Counted from the stretch's first letter, positions 38,399 through 46,930 are shown. The stretch is DNA of 64,000 nucleotides from Peribacillus frigoritolerans (GCF_030676415.1 NZ_JAUUTW010000007.1:124001-188000), one strand, 5' to 3'. Notes: generated by a model not told the origin, from the letters alone. A program made the numbers and translations.

Positions 38399-39610
38399 AT
38401 GATACAGCGATTACACGATCTTCTAGATGGTTCATATGAAGAAATGGTTTCCATCAGACGTTATCTTCATCAACATCCCGAGCTTTCTTTTCAAGAAACC
38501 GAAACGGCGGCCTTCATCGCTGGATATTATGAAAAACTCGGAATCGAACACCGGACGAATGTAGGCGGTAATGGTGTTATTGCCAAGGTCAAAGGCAGTA
38601 AGCCTGGTAAAACCGTAGCATTGCGCGCTGATTTCGACGCCTTACCCATTCAAGATGAAAAAGAAGTTCCCTATAAATCTTCCGTACCCGGGGTAATGCA
38701 TGCGTGTGGACACGATGGCCATACAGCGACACTCCTTGTCCTTGCAAAAAATCTGAATGAACTGAAAGATGAGCTCGAAGGTGAATATATATTTATCCAC
38801 CAGCATGCTGAAGAATATGCTCCAGGAGGCGCCAAACCAATGATTGAGGCTGGCTGCCTTGATGGGGTGGATGTAATTTTCGGCACCCATTTATGGGCTA
38901 CGGTCCCTACCGGAACAGTCCAATACGCTAATGGACCCCTTATGGCTGCTGCCGACCGTTTTGAAATCATCATTCAAGGTCGGGGCGGACATGGAGCCCA
39001 GCCACATAAAACCCGTGATGCAATCGTAGTCGGCTCCCAGCTAGTCATGGCCCTACAGCAAATCGTAAGCCGCCGCCTTAACCCAATAGATTCTGCAGTC
39101 ATTACCGTTGGTTCCTTTGTAGCAGATAATGCCTTTAACGTCATTGCAGATAAGGCTAAAATAATCGGGACCGTCCGCACTTTCAAGGAAGATGTCCGTT
39201 CATTCATAAGCGAAGAAATGGAGCGGATTGTTAAAGGAACCTGCCTAGCTGCGGACTGCACCTATGAATATCAATACTTTCAAGGTTATCCCGCTGTTAT
39301 TCCGCATGTTGAGGAAACTAAATTCCTCATCGAAAGCACTGAGTCCGTCAAGGAAGTTTTGATTACTGAGGAAATTGACCCAGATATGACAGGTGAAGAT
39401 TTTTCTTATTATTTACAAAATGTAAAAGGTACATTCTTCTTTACAGGGGCCAGGCCAAAAAATGAACATACATATCCGCATCATCATCCTTTATTTGACA
39501 TTGATGAAAAAGCGATGCTCATTGCAGCCAAAATATTAGGCACTGCAGCTGTAACCTATCACAATAAGAAACAATCATCCGAAAAGGTGAATGAATCTTT
39601 ATTGCGGTAA
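38399..39610 (+). CDS. yhaA: M20 family amidohydrolase YhaA
   Basis: 403-residue zinc/cobalt hydrolase of the HipO/N-acyl-amino-acid amidohydrolase type (B. subtilis YhaA 396). Motifs: RRYLHQHPELSFQE at the N-terminus, ALRADFDALPIQ, metal-binding HACGHDGHTA (about residues 100-109), HQHAEE, GRGGHGAQPHKTRDAI in the lid domain, and PHHHPLFDIDE near the end. GGGAGGTG lies 5 nt before ATG 38399, in a frame also open upstream. Convergent with ecsC; the substrate (an N-acyl amino acid or related amide) is inferred from the family. Confidence 0.9.
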   Translation: MIQRLHDLLDGSYEEMVSIRRYLHQHPELSFQETETAAFIAGYYEKLGIEHRTNVGGNGVIAKVKGSKPGKTVALRADFDALPIQDEKEVPYKSSVPGVMHACGHDGHTATLLVLAKNLNELKDELEGEYIFIHQHAEEYAPGGAKPMIEAGCLDGVDVIFGTHLWATVPTGTVQYANGPLMAAADRFEIIIQGRGGHGAQPHKTRDAIVVGSQLVMALQQIVSRRLNPIDSAVITVGSFVADNAFNVIADKAKIIGTVRTFKEDVRSFISEEMERIVKGTCLAADCTYEYQYFQGYPAVIPHVEETKFLIESTESVKEVLITEEIDPDMTGEDFSYYLQNVKGTFFFTGARPKNEHTYPHHHPLFDIDEKAMLIAAKILGTAAVTYHNKKQSSEKVNESLLR

Positions 39611-39615
39611 TGGCA

Positions 39616-39645
39616 AAGGGACGGGTTATCCCCGTCCCTTACTCT
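39616..39645. terminator. Terminator between yhaA and ecsC
   Basis: AAGGGACGGG (39616-39625) / CCCGTCCCTT (39631-39640), 5-nt loop. The right arm touches the ecsC stop codon; U-tract is short on the plus strand. Confidence 0.65.
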
Positions 39646-40343
39646 TTAAGAAGTCTTATTCGGTAACAATTCACAGCCGTCTCCCCAAGATGTTCCAACA
39701 AATGATGGTTGGCATATGCACCGACAGCTGCCCCAAAACCTGGAACGAGCTGGAACATTTTGATGACATCGATGTGATCGCGATATTCCTGCTGAAATTC
39801 TTGCCAGTCTATTTCCGGCCATTTCCCTGAATCCCATTCTTCTATTACCCGTAATGTTTCCAGTTTTTTTTCCTCGCTTGAAAATGCCATCTGGAAGATA
39901 TGGAGAATGAACAATCGTTCCTCATATTTATTTGGATCGAAACCGTATATACGGGATATTTCGAATAATAATTTCATCTTGATGCTAAGCAGTAATGGGA
40001 AATCAGCCAATCCAATTAAAAGCCCTGCCGCTCCGGTTCCCACACCTTCTATAACGGCCGTTTTCCGATAGGCCGTTACAATTTCCGCAACCCATTCTTC
40101 TTTTTGCTGCAGGGATAGAAGCACTACATTTTTTTCTTTAGACATATATTTCGAACCTGATAATACGGCCTCTATCATCCCTTTAATACTATCAGTAATC
40201 ATTTTGTGCACTCGGTCTGGAATATAACTATTCAATTTGATTTGCGCCTTTTTGGACATCCGCTCAAGCCTGCCGGATTTCCTGGCTACTTTCTTTTTCC
40301 ATAATACTAATTCCGATAATGCCTTTTGTCCATATTCATCCAT
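39639..40343 (-). CDS. ecsC: EcsC protein
   Basis: 234 residues (B. subtilis EcsC 236). Soluble to peripheral, with GTGAAGLLIGLADFPLLLSIKMKLLFEI and GFGAAVGAYANHHLLEHLGE, the family signature regions. Third gene of the ecs locus, function unknown even in B. subtilis. Here it is separated from ecsB by nearly 480 bp containing a repeat element and the ecsB terminator, so it must have its own promoter. GGAGGTG precedes the ATG. Confidence 0.9.
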   Translation of the reverse strand: MDEYGQKALSELVLWKKKVARKSGRLERMSKKAQIKLNSYIPDRVHKMITDSIKGMIEAVLSGSKYMSKEKNVVLLSLQQKEEWVAEIVTAYRKTAVIEGVGTGAAGLLIGLADFPLLLSIKMKLLFEISRIYGFDPNKYEERLFILHIFQMAFSSEEKKLETLRVIEEWDSGKWPEIDWQEFQQEYRDHIDVIKMFQLVPGFGAAVGAYANHHLLEHLGETAVNCYRIRLLKE

Positions 40344-40411
40344 CTTTTAACACCTCCGTTTAATATGTATACACCCCCTATGAGGCTTTTATTTTCTATT
40401 TTCATTTCTTA

Positions 40412-40429
40412 AAAGAAAAAGCTGATTTT
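40412..40429. repeat. Left 18-bp direct repeat flanking the ecs repeat element
   Basis: AAAGAAAAAGCTGATTTT here is identical to 40790-40807, where it is the left arm of the ecsB terminator. The two copies bracket about 360 bp that hold the GC-rich repeat. Confidence 0.75.
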
Positions 40430-40470
40430 TCATAAAATTAACTGAAACGTTTTTTTTGAGGGTTTGTAAA

Positions 40471-40772
40471 ATCTGAACGTTATTTTCCACTCCAGGCACT
40501 CGCTTTCCGCGGGCGGTCCGGGAGCCTCCTCGGCGCTCTTTGCTCCTGTGGGGTCTCCCTTGGACGCGTTTTTCCCGCAGGAGTGTCGCACCTTCCGTTC
40601 CAATCAGCTGAACTAGATTATTCCTTAATGGTTAACTGTTTTTGAAACCCCCTCACCGGAATGAAGAAATTTGCGAGACTCCTGCCGAATAACTGGCTAG
40701 CCGAGACCCCACAGGCGCTTGCGCCGAGGAGGCTTGGCAGACAGTCGGCGGAAAGGGAGCGGATTTCTGAAA
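40471..40772. repeat. Interspersed GC-rich repeat element, copy 1 (full length)
   Basis: About 300 bp of non-coding, GC-rich sequence. The left part contains CCAGGCACTCGCTTTCCGCG and GGAGCCTCCTCGGCGCTC...CTGTGGGGTCTC. The right part contains the reverse complement, GAGACCCCACAGGCG...GCGCCGAGGAGGC...GGCGGAAAGGGAGCGGATTTCTG. The whole is therefore a large imperfect inverted repeat. No ORF or transposase, so it is a MITE-like or structured-RNA element. It is related to the copies at 60236 and 63084. Confidence 0.85.
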
Positions 40773-40789
40773 TTAGCTGTAACATTAAT

Positions 40790-40807
40790 AAAGAAAAAGC
40801 TGATTTT
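40790..40807. repeat. Right 18-bp direct repeat flanking the ecs repeat element
   Basis: AAAGAAAAAGCTGATTTT, identical to 40412-40429; it forms part of the intact ecsB terminator. Confidence 0.75.
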
Positions 40808-40822
40808 ATGAAAAATCAGCTT
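40797..40822 (-). terminator. Terminator of ecsAB
   Basis: Minus-strand AAGCTGATTTT (40822-40812) with AAAATCAGCTT (40807-40797), then TTTCTTTATT. It lies 5 nt after the ecsB stop. Confidence 0.8.
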
Positions 40823-40826
40823 CTGC

Positions 40827-42035
40827 TTAAAAGTTTTTAATTTTCTTTACTGCATAATTTTTAAAACCGAATAAGAAAACAAACCCCATTGCCAAGGCAG
40901 CTAAAGCGGACATCCATTCCCCTTTCACAAGCAGGATCAAACTGAAGACCAGGTCCTCAAATAATAAGAAATAGGAAATTAGCTTTATGACTGCAGATTC
41001 TCTCATTTTTGCGGGCAATGGATACAATGAGACCCACACTTTCCATTCATGAGCCTTCCAAACCGGCAGCAGTTGCAGGGCGGTCATGAATAGGAACATA
41101 AACGTTACAATCAAATGTGCCCATATGTTAGTGAATACACTTAAAATCACTGACCCAATGATAGTCAAGCGAAGACAAAGTCCCACATAATCATTGGATC
41201 GCAACAGAGTACGGGCATAAAGATAGGTATATGTTGATTTATCACCATACGGAATGAAAGATAATAGCCAGTCCATCCATTTCCTTCTCGCTACCTTCCC
41301 TTTCAAATGAGGAACATCAGTAAACATGTTCGCTATTCGATAAAAAGAATTCATCCGTTTGTTTTCCAGTTCCACCAGCCGTTCCCACTTCAACACAAAA
41401 CCTTTAGTTGCACTTCGGTAATACATGTAAAGTGCTAACAACAATAAAAATGTTATAAGTGCAAACAGTATATTTGCCCTTGAACAGATGAAATAAAGAA
41501 TCACTCCATTAAGTAAAAAGCGGATGAGAGAATCCCAATGGCTCACTGATGTATCCTGATATTTCAACACCTGCCAGCGCATGGTTAAATTCAAGAACTT
41601 TAAAATTAGCAAAACGACCAGGATGATTCCAAGGTCCGTACCTCCTGCACCCGTAACCTTCGAATACATCGGTATAGATGCAATTAGGACAACCAGAAGA
41701 ATAAAACACTGCATGACCCAGCTTAATATCAATGAATTCTTGAAATAGCTTCTCAACTTCGTTTCAAGCGGAAGCAGGAATACCGTATCAGGTTCTTTCA
41801 AAAAAGTATTTATCGGGCTTCTGGTTACAATGATCGATAAAACAAAGGCCATGATCAATTCAACAGGGAAATCACTGTCTAACGTCTTCACCCAATCACT
41901 GTAATAATAAGCCAAACCACCAAGAACCAATACCATGACAAATACAAGATGACCATTAAAAATATAGCGAAGATATTTTTGCGTTTCATTTATATAGCCT
42001 AAATATCTTTCCTTCCAGAGATTTTGGCTATTCAT
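40827..42035 (-). CDS. ecsB: ABC transporter membrane protein EcsB
   Basis: 402 residues with about eight predicted helices and long polar loops, the permease of the EcsAB ABC transporter. In B. subtilis ecs mutants are defective in protein secretion, competence and intramembrane proteolysis by RasP. The start overlaps the end of ecsA by 8 nt, giving coupled translation. A terminator follows at once, so ecsC is not in the unit. Confidence 0.92.
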   Translation of the reverse strand: MNSQNLWKERYLGYINETQKYLRYIFNGHLVFVMVLVLGGLAYYYSDWVKTLDSDFPVELIMAFVLSIIVTRSPINTFLKEPDTVFLLPLETKLRSYFKNSLILSWVMQCFILLVVLIASIPMYSKVTGAGGTDLGIILVVLLILKFLNLTMRWQVLKYQDTSVSHWDSLIRFLLNGVILYFICSRANILFALITFLLLLALYMYYRSATKGFVLKWERLVELENKRMNSFYRIANMFTDVPHLKGKVARRKWMDWLLSFIPYGDKSTYTYLYARTLLRSNDYVGLCLRLTIIGSVILSVFTNIWAHLIVTFMFLFMTALQLLPVWKAHEWKVWVSLYPLPAKMRESAVIKLISYFLLFEDLVFSLILLVKGEWMSALAALAMGFVFLFGFKNYAVKKIKNF

Positions 42036-42771
42036 GACCGATTTCTTCTTTCGTCAATTGAATATATAAATCGTCAAGAGTTGCCCCCGGCATGGAAAAT
42101 TGTTCACGAAGCTGCTCAAGATTGCCTTTTGCCCGGATCTCTCCATTATGCAGTATGATGAAAGAATCACAATACCTTTCGGCTGTCGCCAGTATGTGTG
42201 TAGACATTAAAATTCCCGCTCCACTCTCTTTCATTTTCCTCATCAAATCGAGCAGGGATTGAATGCCTAATGGATCAAGACCTACGAAGGGTTCGTCGAC
42301 GATATATAAAGACGGCTGTACTAAAAAGGCGCACATTATCATGACCTTTTGCTTCATTCCTTTTGAAAAATGGGCCGGAAACCATTTAAGTCTTTTCTCC
42401 ATATGGAATTCCTTTAACAGAACGTCCATCCTTTCTTTATATGTGGCCTCCGCCAAACCATGTGCCATGGCCGTAAGCTTTAAATGCTCCTCAAGTGTAA
42501 GCTCATCATACAAGATTGGCGTTTCTGGAACATAAGTGAATTGTTTACGATATGTATCCGGGTCCTGGGCAAGAGTTTTACCATGAATCGAGACACTTCC
42601 GCCTTTCGGCTCCATGAGTCCGATGATATGTTTAATCGTCGTACTTTTCCCAGCCCCGTTGAGCCCAATTAACCCTACTAGCTCATTTGGTTGAATGTCA
42701 AAACTTATTCCCTTTAAAACGGGCGTTTTCGTGTATCCGCCCACTAATTGCTTTATTTCCAATAAGGACAT
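42028..42771 (-). CDS. ecsA: ABC transporter ATPase EcsA
   Basis: 247-residue ABC ATPase: Walker A GLNGAGKST (about residues 37-45), Q-loop YVPETPILY, signature FSKGMKQKVMI, Walker B LYIVDEPFVGLDP, H-loop STHILATAE. Partner of EcsB. Preceded by a divergent region shared with hit, as in B. subtilis. Confidence 0.94.
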   Translation of the reverse strand: MSLLEIKQLVGGYTKTPVLKGISFDIQPNELVGLIGLNGAGKSTTIKHIIGLMEPKGGSVSIHGKTLAQDPDTYRKQFTYVPETPILYDELTLEEHLKLTAMAHGLAEATYKERMDVLLKEFHMEKRLKWFPAHFSKGMKQKVMIMCAFLVQPSLYIVDEPFVGLDPLGIQSLLDLMRKMKESGAGILMSTHILATAERYCDSFIILHNGEIRAKGNLEQLREQFSMPGATLDDLYIQLTKEEIGHE

Positions 42772-43038
42772 ATAAACAATCCTTTCTATATAGAGGTTCT
42801 TATTTCCATTTTATCAAATTCTCCTGCTTTTATATAGTCGAGTGTTCCCAGAACTAAATTTCCATAAATAACTAATTATATTTTTCCTGCTTGGTGGTCA
42901 TCATATATAAGGAAGAAGGGGTTAGTCATTACGTGTGATTCACATCATATTGTAAATGAGGTGTCAGTTAAAGACGTATAACTGAATTAAACCAGAAGCT
43001 TCATTAAAAAAATCGTTTCGAGCAAGGAGATGGTTCTC

Positions 43039-43113
43039 TTGCACGTAAAAGCAGAAAAATCATTCAATAATTATCAATTATGCTTGAAAGTTGATGAAAC
43101 TTTAAAGATATAG
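43039..43113 (+). CDS. Possible 24-residue ORF upstream of hit
   Basis: TTG 43039 is preceded by AAGGAGATGG and opens 24 codons (MHVKAEKSFNNYQLCLKVDETLKI) to TAG. A second AGGAGATGG follows immediately but leads only to a short frame. A terminator lies at 43245. No homologue is known to me; this may be a decayed gene or the edge of an RNA gene. Confidence 0.2.
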   Translation: MHVKAEKSFNNYQLCLKVDETLKI

Positions 43114-43244
43114 GAGATGGTTGCTTTGAATGGAAAATCTCTAATCAGATAATAACCATATTTTACTACAATGTAGATGAGGTGTTTGTCGCAGAGAATT
43201 TATGCTAATGCGAATTTTGAAGCAAAACCCCCTTTTTCGACAGG

Positions 43245-43276
43245 CAGGGTGCAACTTAATGTTGCATCCTGTTTTT
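43245..43276 (+). terminator. Plus-strand terminator upstream of hit
   Basis: CAGGGTGCAAC (43245-43255) / GTTGCATCCTG (43261-43271), one G-U pair, then TTTTTATG. No obvious gene precedes it on this strand; hit starts 79 nt later. Confidence 0.7.
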
Positions 43277-43354
43277 ATGATTTTTCCTTTTCTCAAGGAT
43301 TCAAGCTATGGTACGATTAACAAAATACATTAAACTTTTAAAGGAGCGTTTTTT

Positions 43355-43777
43355 ATGAGTGATTGCATTTTTTGCAAAATAATCGATGGGGAAATTCCAA
43401 GTACGAAAGTTTTCGAAAATGAACATGTATTGGCCTTTCTCGATATCAGTCAAGTAACCAAAGGCCATACGCTGGTAATACCTAAAGTACATAAGGAAAA
43501 TCTTTATGAGTTGACACCTGAAATTGCCAAGAATCTTTTTGAAGTGGTTCCGGAAATTGCCCGTGCCATGAAACAGGAATTCCAACCTGTAGGTCTGAAC
43601 CTTTTAAATAATAACGGGGAAGCCGCAGGACAGTCCGTTTTCCATTTTCATATGCATCTAATTCCCCGGTATGGCGAAGGTGACGGCTTTGGGGCTGTTT
43701 GGAAAACGAATACCAGCGACTATACACCAGATGACCTGAAACAAATCGCTGACTCCATTGCACAGCATTTAAAATGA
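43355..43777 (+). CDS. hit: HIT-family protein
   Basis: 140 residues, a nucleotide-binding hydrolase of the Hint/HIT group. N-terminal zinc-type CIFCKIIDGEIPS, later NNNGEAAGQSV and the catalytic histidine triad HFHMHLIPRY (about residues 96-105). Hydrolyses nucleoside phosphoramidates or AMP conjugates; biological substrate unknown. AAAGGAG before the ATG. Divergent from ecsA, as in B. subtilis. Confidence 0.93.
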   Translation: MSDCIFCKIIDGEIPSTKVFENEHVLAFLDISQVTKGHTLVIPKVHKENLYELTPEIAKNLFEVVPEIARAMKQEFQPVGLNLLNNNGEAAGQSVFHFHMHLIPRYGEGDGFGAVWKTNTSDYTPDDLKQIADSIAQHLK

Positions 43778-43877
43778 GACTGTGATGGCCTGTGAGGGTT
43801 TTCTTTCTCCTTTCGTTATATCTGCAATGGAACTTTAGCTAAACGCTGGTTCATGAAAAAAACAATAATCCCGGTTG

Positions 43878-43906
43878 GGTCCTCACTCAAAGTGCAGGAC
43901 CTTTTT
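43878..43906 (+). terminator. Terminator after hit
   Basis: GGTCCTCACT (43878-43887) pairs with AGTGCAGGACC (43891-43901) with one bulged base, then TTTTTAC. Confidence 0.7.
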
Positions 43907-43961
43907 ACTTTGGGCCATCATTAAAAAGAATTGTCGCTTAAAATTCTAAATTTTCCTCCTA

Positions 43962-43990
43962 TTGAATTTAGTTTTCTGGTAGGATATATT
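43962..43990 (+). promoter_or_regulatory. Sigma-A promoter of serC
   Basis: TTGAAT (43962-43967), 17-nt spacer, TATATT (43985-43990). Predicted leader of about 37 nt. Confidence 0.65.
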
Positions 43991-44033
43991 AGTCTCAAAT
44001 ACTTTATCACATAGTCGTATAGGAGGAAAAAAA

Positions 44034-45137
44034 TTGAAACGTGCACGCAATTTTAACGCTGGGCCAGCCGCCCTTCCCTTAGAGGTTTTACAAAGAGCCC
44101 AAAACGAATGGTTGAATATTGAGGATTCAGGTATGTCCGTCATGGAATTAAGCCATAGAAGTTCCGAATTCGAAAAAATTCATAACCATGCCATTCAATC
44201 ATTAAAAGACCTTATGGAAATTCCTGAAAATTATGAAGTTCTCCTGCTGCAAGGAGGAGCAAGTCTACAATTTTCCATGATTCCCATGAACATTTTGAAT
44301 GATGGAAAAAGGGCAGATTATGTCCTCACTGGTTCTTGGTCGGAAAAAGCATTAAAAGAAGCCAAAAAGGTTGGTGAAACGGCCGTAGTCGCTTCATCCA
44401 AAGATGAAAAATATACGTTCATCCCTAAAGTCGAAGACATCGAATTGAATGATGATGCTGCATATCTTCATATCACAAGCAATAATACGATTTACGGAAC
44501 ACAGTGGAAGGATTTTCCGGAAACAGGAAACATTCCTTTAGTAGCTGATATGTCAAGTGATATTCTCAGCAAAAAGATTGATATTAGTAAATTCGGCATC
44601 ATCTATGCAGGTGCACAAAAGAATCTAGGTCCGTCGGGAATCACAGTCGTTATCATCCGTAAAGATTTAATAACGGATAATGACAAAATCCCATCCATGA
44701 TGAACTATTCTATCCATTCGAAAAATAAATCTTTATACAACACTCCTCCGACATTGGCCATTTACTTATTGTCCCTTGTGTTGGATTGGGCAAAAGAACA
44801 GGGCGGCGTGGAAAAGATTGCTGAAATCAATGAAGAAAAAGCAAAAGTCATTTACGATGCCATCGACGGCAGTGATGGTTTTTATAAAGGCCATGCCCTA
44901 CCGGACAGCCGTTCATTAATGAATGTAACGTTCACGCTTCCGTCTGAAGAAGCTGAAGTACAATTCCTTAAAGAAGTGAAGCAAGCCGGATTCGTAGGAC
45001 TAAACGGTCACCGTTCCATCGGTGGCTGCAGAGCATCCATCTATAATGCGGTCCCACTATCCCATTGCCAGGACCTTGCTGATTTCATGAAGAAATTCCA
45101 GGAATCGTATAAAGCGAAGGAAGCTCAAACTCTTTAA
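44034..45137 (+). CDS. serC: Phosphoserine aminotransferase
   Basis: PLP enzyme making 3-phosphoserine from phosphohydroxypyruvate and glutamate, in serine (and pyridoxine) synthesis. 367 residues: NFNAGPAALPLEVL at the N-terminus, LLQGGASLQFSMIPMN, TSNNTIYGTQW, PLP lysine in IYAGAQKNLGPSG (about residue 197), NTPPTLAIYLL and GGCRASIYNA at the C-terminus. Start is TTG 44034 after AGGAGG. Single gene with its own promoter; trpP follows with another. Confidence 0.95.
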   Translation: MKRARNFNAGPAALPLEVLQRAQNEWLNIEDSGMSVMELSHRSSEFEKIHNHAIQSLKDLMEIPENYEVLLLQGGASLQFSMIPMNILNDGKRADYVLTGSWSEKALKEAKKVGETAVVASSKDEKYTFIPKVEDIELNDDAAYLHITSNNTIYGTQWKDFPETGNIPLVADMSSDILSKKIDISKFGIIYAGAQKNLGPSGITVVIIRKDLITDNDKIPSMMNYSIHSKNKSLYNTPPTLAIYLLSLVLDWAKEQGGVEKIAEINEEKAKVIYDAIDGSDGFYKGHALPDSRSLMNVTFTLPSEEAEVQFLKEVKQAGFVGLNGHRSIGGCRASIYNAVPLSHCQDLADFMKKFQESYKAKEAQTL

Positions 45138-45153
45138 TTCAAACAAATATAAC

Positions 45154-45182
45154 TTCTAAAAAAATAGGTCCTATGATATACT
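45154..45182 (+). promoter_or_regulatory. Probable promoter of trpP
   Basis: TTCTAA (45154-45159), 17-nt spacer, TATACT (45177-45182). It gives a leader of about 75 nt that contains the triplet array described next. Confidence 0.4.
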
Positions 45183-45232
45183 ATTTTAAACTTCTTGCAA
45201 CAGGCAATAGTGCATTGTTGAAGAAAAGATGT

Positions 45233-45260
45233 TAGTTGAGATGAGAATAGGAGAGATGAG
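45233..45260 (+). promoter_or_regulatory. TRAP-binding triplet array over the trpP ribosome-binding site
   Basis: TAG 45233, GAG 45238, GAG 45243, TAG 45248, GAG 45253, GAG 45258: six (G/U)AG triplets, each separated by exactly two bases. TRAP (MtrB) with bound tryptophan recognises such repeats. Here they cover the Shine-Dalgarno GGAGAG and end 3 nt before the ATG, so binding would block translation, as known for B. subtilis trpP. Confidence 0.8.
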
Positions 45261-45263
45261 TAA

Positions 45264-45782
45264 ATGAAAACGAAAACCCTTGTGTCACTGTCCCTATTAA
45301 TCGGGATTGGGGCTGCCCTGCATTTTATCGTACCTGGATTCTTCCTAGGAATGAAACCGGATATGATGCTGTTGATGATGTTTTTGGCGATTACCCTGTT
45401 TCCCGCGAAGAAGAATGTATTCATTGTCGCCCTGGCTGCTGGAGCCATCTCTGCCATGACAACTACATTTCCTGGAGGACAGATTCCAAATATCATAGAC
45501 AAATTGGCAACAGCCTTTCTGTTTTACCTTTTATTCATCAGTCTTAAGAAGTTTTCAACATCCGTTGTCACCGTTAGTATCTTGACTGCCGTAGGAACAA
45601 TGATTTCCGGCGCTGTCTTCCTTGGATCGGCTTATTATATCGTTTCCCTTCCAGGGCCTTTCGTTGCACTTTTCGGCGCTGTTGTACTTCCTGCCGTACT
45701 GTTAAATACAGTTGCGATGGCCATCATTTATCCAATTGTGAACGGCATCGTAAGAAAATCAAATATACCCATCAATGCTTAA
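45264..45782 (+). CDS. trpP: Tryptophan transporter TrpP
   Basis: 172-residue integral membrane protein (same length as B. subtilis TrpP/YhaG) with about five helices: a short N-terminal signal-like helix, FLGMKPDMMLLMMFLAIT, VFIVALAAGAISAMTTTFPGGQIPNIIDK, and two C-terminal helices. Imports tryptophan. Controlled at translation by the triplet array on its ribosome-binding site. Terminator follows at once. Confidence 0.92.
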   Translation: MKTKTLVSLSLLIGIGAALHFIVPGFFLGMKPDMMLLMMFLAITLFPAKKNVFIVALAAGAISAMTTTFPGGQIPNIIDKLATAFLFYLLFISLKKFSTSVVTVSILTAVGTMISGAVFLGSAYYIVSLPGPFVALFGAVVLPAVLLNTVAMAIIYPIVNGIVRKSNIPINA

Positions 45783-45803
45783 GCAGCAGGATCATCATAC
45801 CTA

Positions 45804-45834
45804 AAAAAGCACCGGAATTTCCGGTGCTTTTTTT
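45804..45834 (+). terminator. Terminator of trpP
   Basis: AAAGCACCGG (45806-45815) / CCGGTGCTTT (45821-45830) then TTTT. Confidence 0.85.
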
Positions 45835-45880
45835 CCAATCTTATGAATCTGGAATTCTAGTCAGAATCATCCTTCAAGGG

Positions 45881-46060
45881 TCAATGAATCAATATCCACA
45901 TAAACCAAATGAAAAGCAGTAAAACCCCGGGGAGACCCATAGCGAAGGCTCTAGCCTGGAGCACCCTCTTAGGCGGATAGATGCCAGGATTTTTTGCTTG
46001 CCTTAGAAAATACCCCATTCCGCACAGGCATACCAGGCCTAATAAAAAAATGATTTTCAT
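45881..46060 (-). CDS. Small two-helix membrane protein
   Basis: 59 residues (MKIIFLLGLVCLCGMGYFLR...), two hydrophobic segments (residues about 2-19 and 40-57) joined by a basic link, KNPGIYPPKRVLQARAF. ATG 46060 has GGTGGG 6 nt upstream. No family recognised; size, start site and amphipathic layout support a real gene. Confidence 0.5.
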   Translation of the reverse strand: MKIIFLLGLVCLCGMGYFLRQAKNPGIYPPKRVLQARAFAMGLPGVLLLFIWFMWILIH

Positions 46061-46377
46061 TATTAACCCACCAGTGCCATCCATGTTCCGACAGCTTGTT
46101 TTTATTATCTATATGCTGATCTTCCCTTTATATGAAGCATTATTAATAAAGCTTCAAGTTATTTTTAAATATTATATATTTACTCTCTAAGTTTAAAAAA
46201 ATATTTTTGTGATATAAAGATAATATGGTCGATAGTCTTCCATAAGGATGAAAATTATGGTATTTTGATATCAATAGTATTTCTCTCCCTATTTATCATA
46301 ATTTCCAATTGATGCTTTTTTCAGCAGGGATTCAGACCATGGAAAGCGAAAACATATTATTAAATGAGGTGATCCTA
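46061..46377. other. Intergenic region upstream of yhaH
   Basis: About 317 bp, AT-rich, between the small membrane gene and yhaH, divergent. It should hold both promoters; none stands out, and no repeats were found. Confidence 0.4.
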
Positions 46378-46740
46378 ATGAAAGCAAAATCATTACTAAT
46401 TGGCTTTTTGACCGGAACAATAGTAGCTGGTGCGGCAACCTTACTTTCAACACCAAGTTCAGGTAAAGACCTACGGAACCGCATCAAAACGAATACCGAC
46501 GAAATTAAGAATACAATTGATGAGTTAAAGGTAAAAATGCTAAATATTAAAGATGACACGATGGAAGCTTCCCAAATCAGCAAAGAAACGGTAAAAACGT
46601 TCATTTCGGATGTTCAGGTCGTCATCGAGAACTGGAAGCGGGAAATCGAACCCAATAAGAATGAATTATTGAAGAACGTTCAAGAAATTGAAAATTCATT
46701 GAAAGAATTGGAAGCGGCCACTCCTTCTTCTAAAAATTAA
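46378..46740 (+). CDS. yhaH: YtxH-domain protein YhaH
   Basis: 120 residues (B. subtilis YhaH 118). N-terminal membrane helix SLLIGFLTGTIVAGAATLLS, then the YtxH signature TPSSGKDLRNRIK and a long coiled-coil tail. Start ATG 46378 follows GAGGTG; earlier in-frame ATGs are unsupported. General-stress-type membrane-anchored protein of unknown role. Confidence 0.82.
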   Translation: MKAKSLLIGFLTGTIVAGAATLLSTPSSGKDLRNRIKTNTDEIKNTIDELKVKMLNIKDDTMEASQISKETVKTFISDVQVVIENWKREIEPNKNELLKNVQEIENSLKELEAATPSSKN

Positions 46741-46765
46741 TAGCTGACATCGTTACACAAGCTTG

Positions 46766-46818
46766 ATTCTCCATTTTTCCCAATAAATTACATGGTTTAT
46801 TGGAGAAGAATGGAGAAT
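46766..46818 (+). terminator. Long stem-loop after yhaH
   Basis: Outer arms ATTCTCCATT (46766-46775) / AATGGAGAAT (46809-46818) and inner arms CCAATAAA (46779-46786) / TTTATTGG (46796-46803). It lacks a good U-tract, so it may be an RNA structure or a poor terminator. Confidence 0.45.
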
Positions 46819-46930
46819 TCATTAAAAAAACTAAAATTTTCTAAAAATTTCGCAAATATTTATCTTTATTAATTTTTATTTTATTGTCATAATAAATATA
46901 TAGAATCTTATAAGTAGGTGAGCCCATAAT

